Shown here: in pieces, positions 24,077 to 32,340 of the stretch | Numbering within the stretch: the stretch's first letter is position 1 | Layout of the letters: the number at the start of each line of letters is the position of its first letter | Assembly: GCA_013203805.1 (NCBI GenBank) | Contig: JABMPH010000497.1 | Coordinates: 1-33,771, forward strand | Reading direction: 5' to 3' | From: Bacteroidota bacterium | GTDB taxonomy: Bacteria > Bacteroidota > Bacteroidia > Bacteroidales > F082 | DNA: 33,771 nt | Made by a program: the position numbers and the translations under genes | Notes under the pieces: model-generated | Told to the model about the DNA's origin: nothing | Databases searched by the model: none | What the model saw: the letters and a program-made list of their open reading frames with translations, nothing else

Positions 24077-25285
24077 CTACTTAATCTCGCAAGTTCGGCC
24101 TAGTGGTAAAGTATCAGCTTTAATAATATTCCAAAGGTGAGCTGATCCGGGACCCTTATCCTTGTTTGTAAGCACAATTAGGGTTTTCTGGTATTTCATA
24201 TCACGGATATAGAATGTTCTAAAACCTTTCCACCATCCAAAATGAAATACTGTGCTATCCCTGTCTTCTTTTACACGCCAACCGAATCCATAATTATTTT
24301 TTCTTTTCCAATATTTAGGACTTCCGGACATAAAGGATTCACTTATGATTGAATCAGGGAGTAGAGTAAAATTATCCAGGGCTCTATCATATTTATATAA
24401 ATCTCCCACGGAAGTATAAATATTCTTATCCCCCATTACTCCATTTAGATATTCGTTAGTCATTTCACGCCAGCGCCATCCCTTCTTGTAAAAACCGGAT
24501 ACACCTTCTTCGATATATAAGGGGACAACAGTGTCGCCTCTCATATTATAAACAAAGGAATCATTCATTCCAAGGGGTTTAAATATTCTCTCATCAACAA
24601 AAGTCTCAAAATGTTTCCCAGATATTTCCTCAACAATGTTAGCAAGTATTGCATAGTTTGTATTACAATAATGAAATCCATTGTCGGCAGCAAAATAACT
24701 ATCGGGCACATGCTCAACGAATAAGTCAAGCATATCATCATTATTCATCGGGATTTTTTTGTTGCTCCACTTATCATGGGCAAGACTCATATACCTTGGT
24801 AGTCCGGCACGATGAGTCATAAGCATTCTTATTGTTACATCTTCGTAAGGAAAGTTGGGTAAATAATTCCGAATATCAATATCATATTCTAGTTTACCAT
24901 CATTTTTAAGAATCATGATGGCCATGGCACTAAACATTTTAGAAACCGAAGCTAGCTGAAATGCATCGGAAGTCATTAACTCTTCCTTTTTTGATCTTAT
25001 ATTTTTATAACCATATGCCTTCTGGAAAACGACTTTTCCTTTTTCGGCATAAAGAACTGTGCCGTTAAAACCTGTTAGTTTAACTAGACGCTTGAACTTA
25101 TTATCAAGTTCTTCAGCCTTACTAGCAATTATAGCACTATCAGGATTAATGAATAGATTGTCTCCTATTTCAATCTCAGGGATATTAGGAACTTCAACAA
25201 CCTTAACCTCACCTTCACATGAGGCCAACATTATTAAGATTAGAGGTAATAGTAATCTATAATATTTATAAAGATGATAGTTCAT
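24077..25285 (-). CDS. Lipoprotein serine hydrolase, beta-lactamase class C / PBP4* family
   Basis: A 402-residue exported protein with a lipoprotein signal (hydrophobic 10-20, LASC with lipidated C23). Catalytic motifs of the class C beta-lactamase and D-Ala-D-Ala carboxypeptidase fold are present: S-x-x-K at S113-K116 (ASVSKMFSA), Y-x-N at Y206-N208 (HYCNTNYAIL), and a H-x-G motif (FHFGWWKG) near the C-terminus. The MTHRAGLPRY segment (156-165) is typical of the serine hydrolase group. Substrates of this family range from peptidoglycan peptides to esters and amides; nothing here proves beta-lactam resistance. Single gene, divergent from the small zinc-ribbon gene. Confidence 0.88.
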   Translation of the reverse strand: MNYHLYKYYRLLLPLILIMLASCEGEVKVVEVPNIPEIEIGDNLFINPDSAIIASKAEELDNKFKRLVKLTGFNGTVLYAEKGKVVFQKAYGYKNIRSKKEELMTSDAFQLASVSKMFSAMAIMILKNDGKLEYDIDIRNYLPNFPYEDVTIRMLMTHRAGLPRYMSLAHDKWSNKKIPMNNDDMLDLFVEHVPDSYFAADNGFHYCNTNYAILANIVEEISGKHFETFVDERIFKPLGMNDSFVYNMRGDTVVPLYIEEGVSGFYKKGWRWREMTNEYLNGVMGDKNIYTSVGDLYKYDRALDNFTLLPDSIISESFMSGSPKYWKRKNNYGFGWRVKEDRDSTVFHFGWWKGFRTFYIRDMKYQKTLIVLTNKDKGPGSAHLWNIIKADTLPLGRTCEIK

Positions 25286-25292
25286 TAGCGGG

Positions 25293-25300
25293 CAAAAATA
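25293..25300 (-). promoter_or_regulatory. Candidate -7 box (TATTTTTG) for the serine hydrolase gene
   Basis: The minus-strand TATTTTTG matches TAnnTTTG and ends 7 nt before the ATG at 25285, implying a very short or absent leader. A TTG (25316-25318) is 15 bp upstream. The rest of the divergent gap to 25456 shows nothing clear. Confidence 0.3.
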
Positions 25301-25456
25301 CTAAATGACATCGTCCAATGGACTTTATATTATTGAAAAAAAATAATTGAATGTCCGATATCGGATGAATTTGCAACTCACATAATTAATACAACAATCT
25401 ACAAACCACATTACCTGTTACATACATTTTTCGGTACGCATATTGATAAATTTATA

Positions 25457-25750
25457 ATGATGATTTTTTTTATTACATATTTGCTTATTTCGTTGATAAT
25501 TTCCTTTTTTTCATTCGGAAAACGAATTAGTTTTATTGAAGCACTTCTTATAAATCTGTTATTAACTCCCGTTGTTGGAATAATTAGTGTAATGAAGGCT
25601 GACAATAATATTATAACTCATCATTACACTAATACCAGTATATGTGCGTACTGTAATGTCGAAGTAACGGATCGAGGAAGCCTGTGTCCTATTTGCAGAA
25701 AAGAAATGGAAGTTACTATTATCAAAGATGGTAAGCTAGGCGTAGCATAA
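25457..25750 (+). CDS. Small two-TM membrane protein with C-terminal zinc ribbon
   Basis: A 97-residue protein with two hydrophobic segments (about 3-19 and 26-46) and a C-terminal cytoplasmic or periplasmic tail holding C63-x2-C66 and C77-x2-C80, the spacing of a zinc ribbon. The segment between the helices (GKRISFIEALLINLLLTPVVG) is common in small Bacteroidota membrane proteins. The family function is unknown. It lies alone, divergent from the serine hydrolase gene, and ends 18 nt before the end of a truncated alkD-like remnant on the opposite strand. Confidence 0.7.
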   Translation: MMIFFITYLLISLIISFFSFGKRISFIEALLINLLLTPVVGIISVMKADNNIITHHYTNTSICAYCNVEVTDRGSLCPICRKEMEVTIIKDGKLGVA

Positions 25751-25768
25751 GTACATCAAAATTACAAA

Positions 25769-25939
25769 TCAATTATCCTTTTTGAACTCCTTATAAATCT
25801 CTTTTCTTTCTGGTGACTTAATCCCATAAAAATCAAATTGATTACGCATGTACTGTTTCATCTGTACAGCAATTTCAGGATTAGCATTCTTTTCGAAAGA
25901 TTCAACTAATGGTAACAAATAGTGTGGTGTGGTTGTCAT
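25769..25939 (-). pseudogene. Truncated 5' remnant of an AlkD-like DNA alkylation repair gene
   Basis: A 56-residue open frame (start 25939, TGA at 25769-25771) reads MTTTPHYLLPLVESFEKNAN at its start and continues with PEIAVQMKQYMRNQFDFYGI. This is the N-terminus of AlkD-type DNA alkylation repair proteins (HEAT-repeat DNA glycosylases, usually about 220-240 residues), including the conserved helix and the FYGIKSPERKEIY segment. The frame stops after residue 56 and the next 18 nt run into the stop of the opposite gene, so the remaining three quarters are gone. Its start codon abuts intergenic repeat copy B. The identification rests on recognised N-terminal sequence and needs a homology search. 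Confidence 0.65.
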
Positions 25940-26072
25940 CAGTTATTAGTTAATTGGAAATTGGATAATTGGTTGATTGGTTGATTAGATAACTGGTAAT
26001 TGGATAATTGGTTTTCAATTTTGGGTATTCTTCCAGCTTTCCATTCCTCCATTCTTCCAACCATCCATTCTT
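25940..26072 (+). repeat. Two-part intergenic repeat, copy B
   Basis: A TTGG/ATTGG block (about 25950-26013, units such as TTGGATAATTGGTTGATTGG) is followed by a CTTCCA-type block (about 26030-26070). A TAAATACCTAATTT tail (26073 onward) is shared in near-identical form with copy D. It fills the gap between the alkD-like remnant and the M1 peptidase gene. Confidence 0.7.
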
Positions 26073-26079
26073 TAAATAC

Positions 26080-28413
26080 CTAATTTACAAGCACAACCTT
26101 TTTTGTTGCCAAGATATCTCCATTTTCAATTATTTCAACCATAAAGATGCCTGAGATATTATGGTTATGCTTCCATGATCCTTTTTTTGAATTTATATGA
26201 AATCCTTCAATAAACTTACCAGTTTCATCATATATATTGATGGAGTATTTTCCTTTTCTTGGGAATTCAAAATTTAGTTTACCCCTAGATGGGTTAGGGA
26301 AAATTTTAATATTATCAGTTTTAACATCAACTCCAGGAGTGCCAACAATCTGCTTATCCCAAACTGCTAAAGTATATTCGCCTGGGAGAATATTATCCAC
26401 CTTTATGCTACCTGCCGAAAATACTCCAACTCTAGTTTGAGAAACAGCCTGCCAATCAGATGCTGCATTTTCACGATAAACAATTACTACCGAATCATTG
26501 TTTGAAGTAATTAAACCATTGTCCAGATTTCCTGAAATACTATAGAAAAAACTTCCTCTTGCCTGAAAACTATCATCGAAAACACCCTCCACTTTCCAAT
26601 GCCTGTATGGTGATAGTGTCAGCCCTTCAATGGGTATTTTTAAGCTGTCGGGTGCTACCCAATTATGGGTTACCCTCACCAATGATGAATCGGTTAACTG
26701 ATCCACGAAAAGCGTGAAATATGTGAGTGGAAAAGTAAACTCAGTTGGCTCGGTAAAATAGTTATGAATATCTGTAGTAGCATCATTTGTTTTCTCGTAG
26801 AAGTCGATAAATGCAACAACAGGAGCTAAGGGCATAGATTCCATGTCATAAATTTTAACCGAATGACCTGTTTTACCTGAGAAATTAATTGTATCTGTAT
26901 AAAGGTTAAAATCTTCATCAACCAAAGTAACTTCTACAATATTATCATCTGCTAAAAAATCAAATCCCTTGTACTTCTGCTTTGGATATATATCTATCAT
27001 AAAACTTGCACCTCCTTCAGTAACCCTTATTGAGTCGATCGAAAAATGCGGAGTTCCAGGACTCATAACCCATGCATCAAAAAATGGCGTCATATTAATA
27101 CCTGTATAATCAGTTAAAAAATCGCGCATATCGTATGATGATACTGAATTATATGCAATCCCTTCAGCATTCAAATAAGCCGTTATAGCATCAAAAAACA
27201 CAGAATCTCCTAAATAATTACGAAGTGTATTAACCACCGTACCCCCTTTATCATACGCAGTTTTTCCGTACGTAACTTCTTGAGGAATATTATTTACAGC
27301 CCAATAACCACCATCAATAACATGAGCATTTTGAAGTACATCTTTGTGTGTTTCACGCATTTCGGTTATAAACATTTCATGATTGTAGAGAACTTCCTTG
27401 TAATAAATATCGCAAAATGTAGCCCAGCCCTCATTTAACCACATATCTTCGGCAGTTGAACAGGTAACTTTATTCCCGAACCACATATGCGAAAGTTCAT
27501 GGGTATAAAGATATTCTGAAGAAGTCCCCCCATTTATTGCTGAGTGAGGGTATGCAATATTCGATACATGTTCCATTGCACCTATTGCTGTTCCTGTATA
27601 ACCTATTTTCTCAAACGGATATGCTCCGAAATGAGTTTCAAAAAAGTTGACAATTGCATGCAAATTAACGAATGATCCTGCTACATTTCCAGCACTAGCA
27701 GGTTTGGTAAATATGCTAATTGGAATTGTATCTTCAATGCCAAAATATTCGTCTTTATACTCAACATAATCACCAAGTGTTACCGATGCCAAATAAGTTG
27801 GAATGGGATGTGGGATTTGCCAATGCCATGTGGTTGTATTGTTGCCATTATTAACTGTATCAAGAAGTAATCCGCCAGCCGTAACAGTGAGCCCTGTTTG
27901 AGCAGTTGCAATAACATCATATTCTGATCTATCGGTAAAATTATCAATGCACGGGAACCATGTTTTGCCCAAATTATGAGGTATCGAAACAAAACCAACC
28001 CCCAGGTTAAAAGCATAATCTCCCGAAAAATGAAATCCTCCCCACGATTCATGAAATGGCTGACCATGATAATAAACCCTAACCAGAATGGTATCGTTAT
28101 TTGTTATTGGGTTATCAAGATTAATTGTAATCCTATCATCAATGTGGCTAAAGGAATTCATATTTTCATCAACAAACACTGAATCGGTAATCAAATCCAA
28201 TAATTCAAGAGGAATATAATCTATCAAAGGAACTAATGAGGTAATCATAATATCGGTGTAACCTGATATTGTTTGATCGGATGTGTTAATTTCTTCGAGA
28301 TTAATTGTATAATGTATCGCATGAATTGAATCACCAATTCCATTATTTGATGATTGCGATATTCCAAATCCGGAAATAAGTAAAATATATAGAAGTATGG
28401 CTATCTTTTTCAT
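26080..28413 (-). CDS. T9SS-secreted M1 family metallopeptidase (aminopeptidase N-like)
   Basis: A 777-residue secreted zinc peptidase. Signal peptide at about 1-19; N-terminal beta domain (about 30-215); catalytic domain with HELSH (305-309) and E328 in NEGW, the HExxH-x18-E zinc site of M1 peptidases; then further beta regions and a C-terminal type A T9SS sorting domain (KIFPNPSRGK near 700 to VVLVN at the end). The GxMEN exopeptidase motif is altered: residues 278-282 read GAMEH. The enzyme probably removes N-terminal residues from peptides outside the cell or at its surface. It is a single-gene unit, divergent from the tolC-like gene across the dyad element. Confidence 0.9.
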   Translation of the reverse strand: MKKIAILLYILLISGFGISQSSNNGIGDSIHAIHYTINLEEINTSDQTISGYTDIMITSLVPLIDYIPLELLDLITDSVFVDENMNSFSHIDDRITINLDNPITNNDTILVRVYYHGQPFHESWGGFHFSGDYAFNLGVGFVSIPHNLGKTWFPCIDNFTDRSEYDVIATAQTGLTVTAGGLLLDTVNNGNNTTTWHWQIPHPIPTYLASVTLGDYVEYKDEYFGIEDTIPISIFTKPASAGNVAGSFVNLHAIVNFFETHFGAYPFEKIGYTGTAIGAMEHVSNIAYPHSAINGGTSSEYLYTHELSHMWFGNKVTCSTAEDMWLNEGWATFCDIYYKEVLYNHEMFITEMRETHKDVLQNAHVIDGGYWAVNNIPQEVTYGKTAYDKGGTVVNTLRNYLGDSVFFDAITAYLNAEGIAYNSVSSYDMRDFLTDYTGINMTPFFDAWVMSPGTPHFSIDSIRVTEGGASFMIDIYPKQKYKGFDFLADDNIVEVTLVDEDFNLYTDTINFSGKTGHSVKIYDMESMPLAPVVAFIDFYEKTNDATTDIHNYFTEPTEFTFPLTYFTLFVDQLTDSSLVRVTHNWVAPDSLKIPIEGLTLSPYRHWKVEGVFDDSFQARGSFFYSISGNLDNGLITSNNDSVVIVYRENAASDWQAVSQTRVGVFSAGSIKVDNILPGEYTLAVWDKQIVGTPGVDVKTDNIKIFPNPSRGKLNFEFPRKGKYSINIYDETGKFIEGFHINSKKGSWKHNHNISGIFMVEIIENGDILATKKVVLVN

Positions 28414-28474
28414 AACAATGATTTTGCGAATGTAAAATTAGTTCTTTTTTGGACTTAGTAAAAAACAGTTCCCC

Positions 28475-28512
28475 TGTCCGCATTCGTACACATAGGTGTT
28501 TCTTTCTGGACA
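28475..28512. promoter_or_regulatory. 38-bp dyad element upstream of the tolC/hlyD genes
   Basis: The sequence has the form TGTCC-N8-ACAC-N4-GTGT-N8-GGACA, exactly symmetric about its centre for all 18 specified positions; the centre ACACATAGGTGT is one base from a full palindrome. It lies 112 nt upstream of the ATG at 28624. The size and distance fit a binding site for a dimeric or multimeric activator. A further half-site-like TTTTTTGGAC lies at 28445-28454. Confidence 0.7.
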
Positions 28513-28567
28513 CTAAAATAAAAATACATTTAACATTTTTTAATCATTCAGTTGTAAGTCAATTGAT

Positions 28568-28590
28568 TAAATTTGTGGCACATTTTTAGA
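28568..28590 (+). promoter_or_regulatory. Candidate promoter(s) of the tolC/hlyD operon
   Basis: Two overlapping signals are present. TGGCAC (28576-28581) fits the -24 box of sigma-54 promoters; at the spacing of the -12 box (28587-28590) the sequence is TAGA instead of TTGC, so the match is partial. TAAATTTG (28568-28575) is a perfect housekeeping -7 box but has no well-spaced -33 element. Either would start transcription within about 20-45 nt of the ATG. Confidence 0.4.
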
Positions 28591-28623
28591 TAATGTAAAG
28601 ACAAAATTATAAAACCTGGCATC

Positions 28624-30012
28624 ATGAGAATAAGGAAATATGTACTTATTTTAGTATTGGCACTTGTTACATTTGGTATTAATGTAACTGCTCAAAAATT
28701 ATGGACATTGGAAGAATGCATTAATTATGCATTTGAAAATAACATTGAAATCAAGCAAAGTTTATTATCTGTAAATGCAGCTGATATGGATTTAGCACAA
28801 AGTAAGTATAACCTTGCTCCTTCGTTAAATGCATCTTCATCTCATTCTTTTGGATGGGGAAGATCATTTGACCAATCGGCAAATAAATATGCTTCAAGGA
28901 ATACTCAACAAAGCTATTTCACTGTTAGCTCTCAGGTAACCCTGTTTAATGGACTCCAGTTGATTAATAATGTTAGGCAGAAACAATTCGATTACCTTGC
29001 TGAAAAATATAATTCAGATAAAATACGCAATGACATGTCGCTAAATGTTGCTGCAGGTTTTTTGCAAATACTTTTTACAATTGAACTTGCCAACAATGCT
29101 CAACGTCAGGTTGATATATCTTCACAACAAATCGAAAGAACTAAAAAACAAGTTGAAGCAGGTGCTGTTGCTCAAGGTAGTTTATTTGATATTGAAGCTC
29201 AGGGTGCGGCAGATGAAGCAAATTTGATAAGCACAACAAACAGTGTTAATCTTGCATATCTTGATTTAATGCAGCTCCTTGATATGGAGGCAAATGAAAA
29301 TTTTGATATTGAAAAACCAATCCTTGAAATAATTGGTAGTCCAACCCTTCTTCCAGCAGAAATGATATACAATAAGTCGGTTATGATTATGCCCGAAATT
29401 AAAAGTGCCGAATATCGAGTTGAAAGTGCCGAGCGGGGATTATCAATAATAAAAGGTGCAAGAAGTCCACGTTTATATGCCAACGGATCGTATGGTACAA
29501 ATTTCTCTGACCAAATAGACAAAAGTTATATTCCCGGTCAACCTGGCTACGGTGAGATGATTAGTTTCGGTGATCAATTTAAAGAAAATCGCAATGGTAC
29601 TTTAAGCTTTGGTTTATCAATTCCAATCTTTAACGGATATCAGGTTTCAACAAATATTAAAAAATCCAAAATTTATTTCGAATCTGTTAATCTAAGTCTT
29701 GAATCTGAGAAACTAAGACTTCGCAAAAATATTGAAGCCGCATACGCAGATGCTATTGGTGCCTATCAAACATTCGTCTCACGGAAGAAAAGTGTTGACG
29801 CATATAAAGAGTCCTTTAAATATACGGAAGAAAAATTTAATGTAGGAATGGTTAACTCTACTGATTACAATGTTGTAAAAATTCAACTCGCTAATGCTGA
29901 ATCAGATCTTGCCTCTTCGAAATTCGATTATATTTTCAAAACCAAAATCCTTGATTTTTATCTTGGCCGAAGTTTATCGCTTGATGATATTGCAAATGTT
30001 ATTGAAAAATAG
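28624..30012 (+). CDS. TolC-family outer-membrane efflux protein
   Basis: A 462-residue protein with a signal peptide (hydrophobic 7-20, cleavage near VTAQ), starting its mature part with KLWTLEECINYAFENN, the typical TolC-family opening. Two homologous coiled-coil halves follow, with the second opening near SVMIMPEIKSAEYRVESAERGL. Such proteins form trimeric channels through the outer membrane with a long alpha-helical tunnel into the periplasm. The adaptor gene follows 70 nt downstream, so the two should work together in efflux of small molecules or peptides, or in type I-like secretion. Regulation likely involves the upstream dyad element. Confidence 0.92.
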   Translation: MRIRKYVLILVLALVTFGINVTAQKLWTLEECINYAFENNIEIKQSLLSVNAADMDLAQSKYNLAPSLNASSSHSFGWGRSFDQSANKYASRNTQQSYFTVSSQVTLFNGLQLINNVRQKQFDYLAEKYNSDKIRNDMSLNVAAGFLQILFTIELANNAQRQVDISSQQIERTKKQVEAGAVAQGSLFDIEAQGAADEANLISTTNSVNLAYLDLMQLLDMEANENFDIEKPILEIIGSPTLLPAEMIYNKSVMIMPEIKSAEYRVESAERGLSIIKGARSPRLYANGSYGTNFSDQIDKSYIPGQPGYGEMISFGDQFKENRNGTLSFGLSIPIFNGYQVSTNIKKSKIYFESVNLSLESEKLRLRKNIEAAYADAIGAYQTFVSRKKSVDAYKESFKYTEEKFNVGMVNSTDYNVVKIQLANAESDLASSKFDYIFKTKILDFYLGRSLSLDDIANVIEK

Positions 30013-30082
30013 TTTGCAGTTTGAATTGGAATAAAAACTATTTTTATGTCATATTTTTTACACATTGTAAAATCCCATAATA

Positions 30083-31456
30083 ATGGCAAAAAAAAGTAAT
30101 AAAAAACAAATCTGGATTGTAATTGCAATTGTTGTAGTGCTTGCAGTTATTACAGTTCTTGCAATAAATAAGAGTAAAAATTCAGGTAGCACAAAAGTAG
30201 CAACTGAACTAGTTGAGTTGAGAAAAATTGTAGAGACTGTTTCTGCTAACGGTAAAATTCAGCCCGCAAAGGATATAAAAATAAGTCCCTATATTTCAGG
30301 CGAAGTTGTAGAACTCTTCGTTAAAGAAGGTGACTTTGTTGAAAAAGGAGAACAACTTGCAAAAATTGATCCCGAAATTTATCTACGCGCGTACGAAAAA
30401 ACCGAGGCATCAATAAATACATCAAAAGCAAATCAGGCAAATTCAAACGCCAGGTTGTCTCAAAGTAAAGCTCAATTTGCAAAAGCTAAACTTGATTTCA
30501 ACCGTAGCAAAACCTTGTGGGATAAAAAAGTTATTTCTGATGCAGATTTTGAATCAGCAAAATCGGCTTACGTAGTTGCTCAGGCAGATGTTGAAGCTGC
30601 AGAAGAGAGTTTTAAATCAAGTAAGTTTCAGGTTAGTAGTGCCAATGCATCGCTTAAAGAAGCAAGAGAAAACCTTAACCGTACAACTATCTATGCACCA
30701 AACGATGGTACTGTTTCTAAATTAAGTGTTGAAGTTGGCGAACGTGTAACTGGTGCTTCTCAGTTTTCGGCAGGTACCGAAATAATGCGTATTGCAAATC
30801 TTGACATAATGGAAGTTAATGTAGAAGTTAATGAAAACGATATAGTTAGAGTTACACTTTTAGATACTGCAATTATAGAAGTTGATGCATATCTTAACCA
30901 GGAATTTAAAGGTTTGGTTACTGAAATAGCAACATCTGCAAATACAGTTGGCGTAAGCGCTGATCAGGTTACGAATTTTGATGTAAAGATAAGGATGTTA
31001 AAAGATTCATATGCTGATCTAATAAAAACAGACGCAGCTATATCTTCACCATTCCGTCCCGGAATGTCGGCTACAGTTGAAATTGAAACTGAAACAGCAG
31101 TAAATATACTAACAGTTGCTATTCAAGCTGTAACAACCAGAGCTGACACATCAGGCAGAATTAAATCAGCTAGTGAAAAACGCGAAGAAGAACGAGTTAA
31201 TTCGAATAATGGGACTACTGAAAGTAAAGATGTTGTTGAAGAGTACGTGTTTATCTTTGAAGATGGAGTTGCAAAACTTAAGAAAGTAAGTACTGGTATT
31301 CAGGACAATACATTTATTGAGATTACCGAAGGATTAGTTGTAGGTGACGAAGTAATAGTAGCACCCTATAGAGCCGTATCTAAGACTCTAAAAAATCGTG
31401 ATAAAGTAGAAAAGGTAGACAAAAAAGACCTTTTTACATCTGATAAAGACGAATAA
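30083..31456 (+). CDS. Periplasmic adaptor (HlyD/MacA-type membrane fusion protein)
   Basis: A 457-residue adaptor with one N-terminal membrane helix (about 10-28) and a periplasmic part: a lipoyl-like half (SPYISGEVVELFVKEGDFV), an Ala/Lys/Ser-rich coiled-coil hairpin (about 100-205), the second lipoyl half (APNDGTVSKLSVEVGERV) and beta-barrel and membrane-proximal domains. It links an inner-membrane pump with the TolC-type channel. The closest architecture is MacA, whose partner is a MacB-type ABC transporter; no ABC or RND pump gene lies in the window. The charged C-terminal tail is unusually Lys/Asp rich. The next gene starts 2 nt after its stop. Confidence 0.9.
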   Translation: MAKKSNKKQIWIVIAIVVVLAVITVLAINKSKNSGSTKVATELVELRKIVETVSANGKIQPAKDIKISPYISGEVVELFVKEGDFVEKGEQLAKIDPEIYLRAYEKTEASINTSKANQANSNARLSQSKAQFAKAKLDFNRSKTLWDKKVISDADFESAKSAYVVAQADVEAAEESFKSSKFQVSSANASLKEARENLNRTTIYAPNDGTVSKLSVEVGERVTGASQFSAGTEIMRIANLDIMEVNVEVNENDIVRVTLLDTAIIEVDAYLNQEFKGLVTEIATSANTVGVSADQVTNFDVKIRMLKDSYADLIKTDAAISSPFRPGMSATVEIETETAVNILTVAIQAVTTRADTSGRIKSASEKREEERVNSNNGTTESKDVVEEYVFIFEDGVAKLKKVSTGIQDNTFIEITEGLVVGDEVIVAPYRAVSKTLKNRDKVEKVDKKDLFTSDKDE

Positions 31457-31458
31457 TA

Positions 31459-32169
31459 TTGGCTAAAATTTTAAATATTGAGACCTCAACTAGGGTATGC
31501 TCAGTAGCATTATCAATTGACGGAGAGATTGTTTCACTTCACGAATCGCACACTAAAAACTCACATGCTGAACTAATTACTCTGTTTTGTCAGAATGCTG
31601 TTACGGAAAGCGGATTAAAATTTACTGACATAGATGCAGTTGCTGTAAGTAAGGGCCCTGGTTCATATACTGGTTTACGCATTGGTGTTTCCACAGCTAA
31701 AGGCTATTGCTATGGTCTGGATATCCCACTAATATCAATCGGCACATTGGAAGCAATGGCACATGGAATACATAATTACCAAGATTCAATAAACGAACTA
31801 AAGGAAGTACTTTATTGTCCGATGATAGATGCCAGACGCATGGAAGTTTATGCGGCTTTGTTTTCAAGTTCATTGGTAGAGATTGAATCAACATCAGCCA
31901 AAATTATTGACGATAATTCTTTTACTGATTATTTATCATCCAACAAGATAATTTTCGCCGGTGATGGAGCTTCAAAATGCAAGGATGTTTTGAGCCATCA
32001 GTCAAATGCGATTTTTATTGATGATTTTCATCCCTCAGCAACATACTTAGTTAAAATGGCCGAGAAGAAATTTATTGATAGTAATTTCGAAAGCACTGCC
32101 TACTTCGAACCTTATTACCTTAAAGACTTTGTACCTGGCATACCTAAGGTTAAGGGATTGAGGATGTAA
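31459..32169 (+). CDS. tsaB: tRNA threonylcarbamoyladenosine biosynthesis protein TsaB
   Basis: A 236-residue protein with the TsaB signature: N-terminal AKILNIETSTRVCSVAL (ASKHA-type phosphate loop) and AVSKGPGSYTGLRIGVSTAKGYCYG. TsaB partners TsaD and TsaE to make the t6A37 modification of ANN-decoding tRNAs, an essential step in most bacteria. The only start that keeps the conserved N-terminus is TTG at 31459, 2 nt after the adaptor gene stop, with no Shine-Dalgarno sequence; translation is probably by reinitiation from the upstream gene. Its joining to an efflux operon is a matter of gene order, not of function. tsaD and tsaE are not nearby. Confidence 0.92.
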   Translation: MAKILNIETSTRVCSVALSIDGEIVSLHESHTKNSHAELITLFCQNAVTESGLKFTDIDAVAVSKGPGSYTGLRIGVSTAKGYCYGLDIPLISIGTLEAMAHGIHNYQDSINELKEVLYCPMIDARRMEVYAALFSSSLVEIESTSAKIIDDNSFTDYLSSNKIIFAGDGASKCKDVLSHQSNAIFIDDFHPSATYLVKMAEKKFIDSNFESTAYFEPYYLKDFVPGIPKVKGLRM

Positions 32170-32332
32170 TTGGTCATTGGATAACTGGTAATTGATCATT
32201 GGTCATTGGTTGTCATTTACCCATCATGTCAATCTCCCAACCTTCCAAAACTCCAACACTCCATTCTTCCATCACTCCAACTATCCAACACTCATTGTCT
32301 CAAACCTTCCAACACCCCTAATAAACCCTCTT
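32169..32332 (+). repeat. Two-part intergenic repeat, copy C
   Basis: A TTGG/ATTGG block (about 32169-32212) is followed by a CTTCCA/ACTCCA block (about 32230-32320). It starts at the tsaB stop codon and ends next to the truncated 3' end of a gene remnant. It contains spurious open frames but no gene. Confidence 0.65.
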
Positions 32333-32340
32333 ATACTCCT

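Noticed and set aside
24077-25285. Serine hydrolase as a beta-lactam resistance gene
   Set aside because: The S-x-x-K, Y-x-N and H-x-G motifs define a broad hydrolase and peptidase family. The lipoprotein form and lack of resistance context give no support for beta-lactamase activity.
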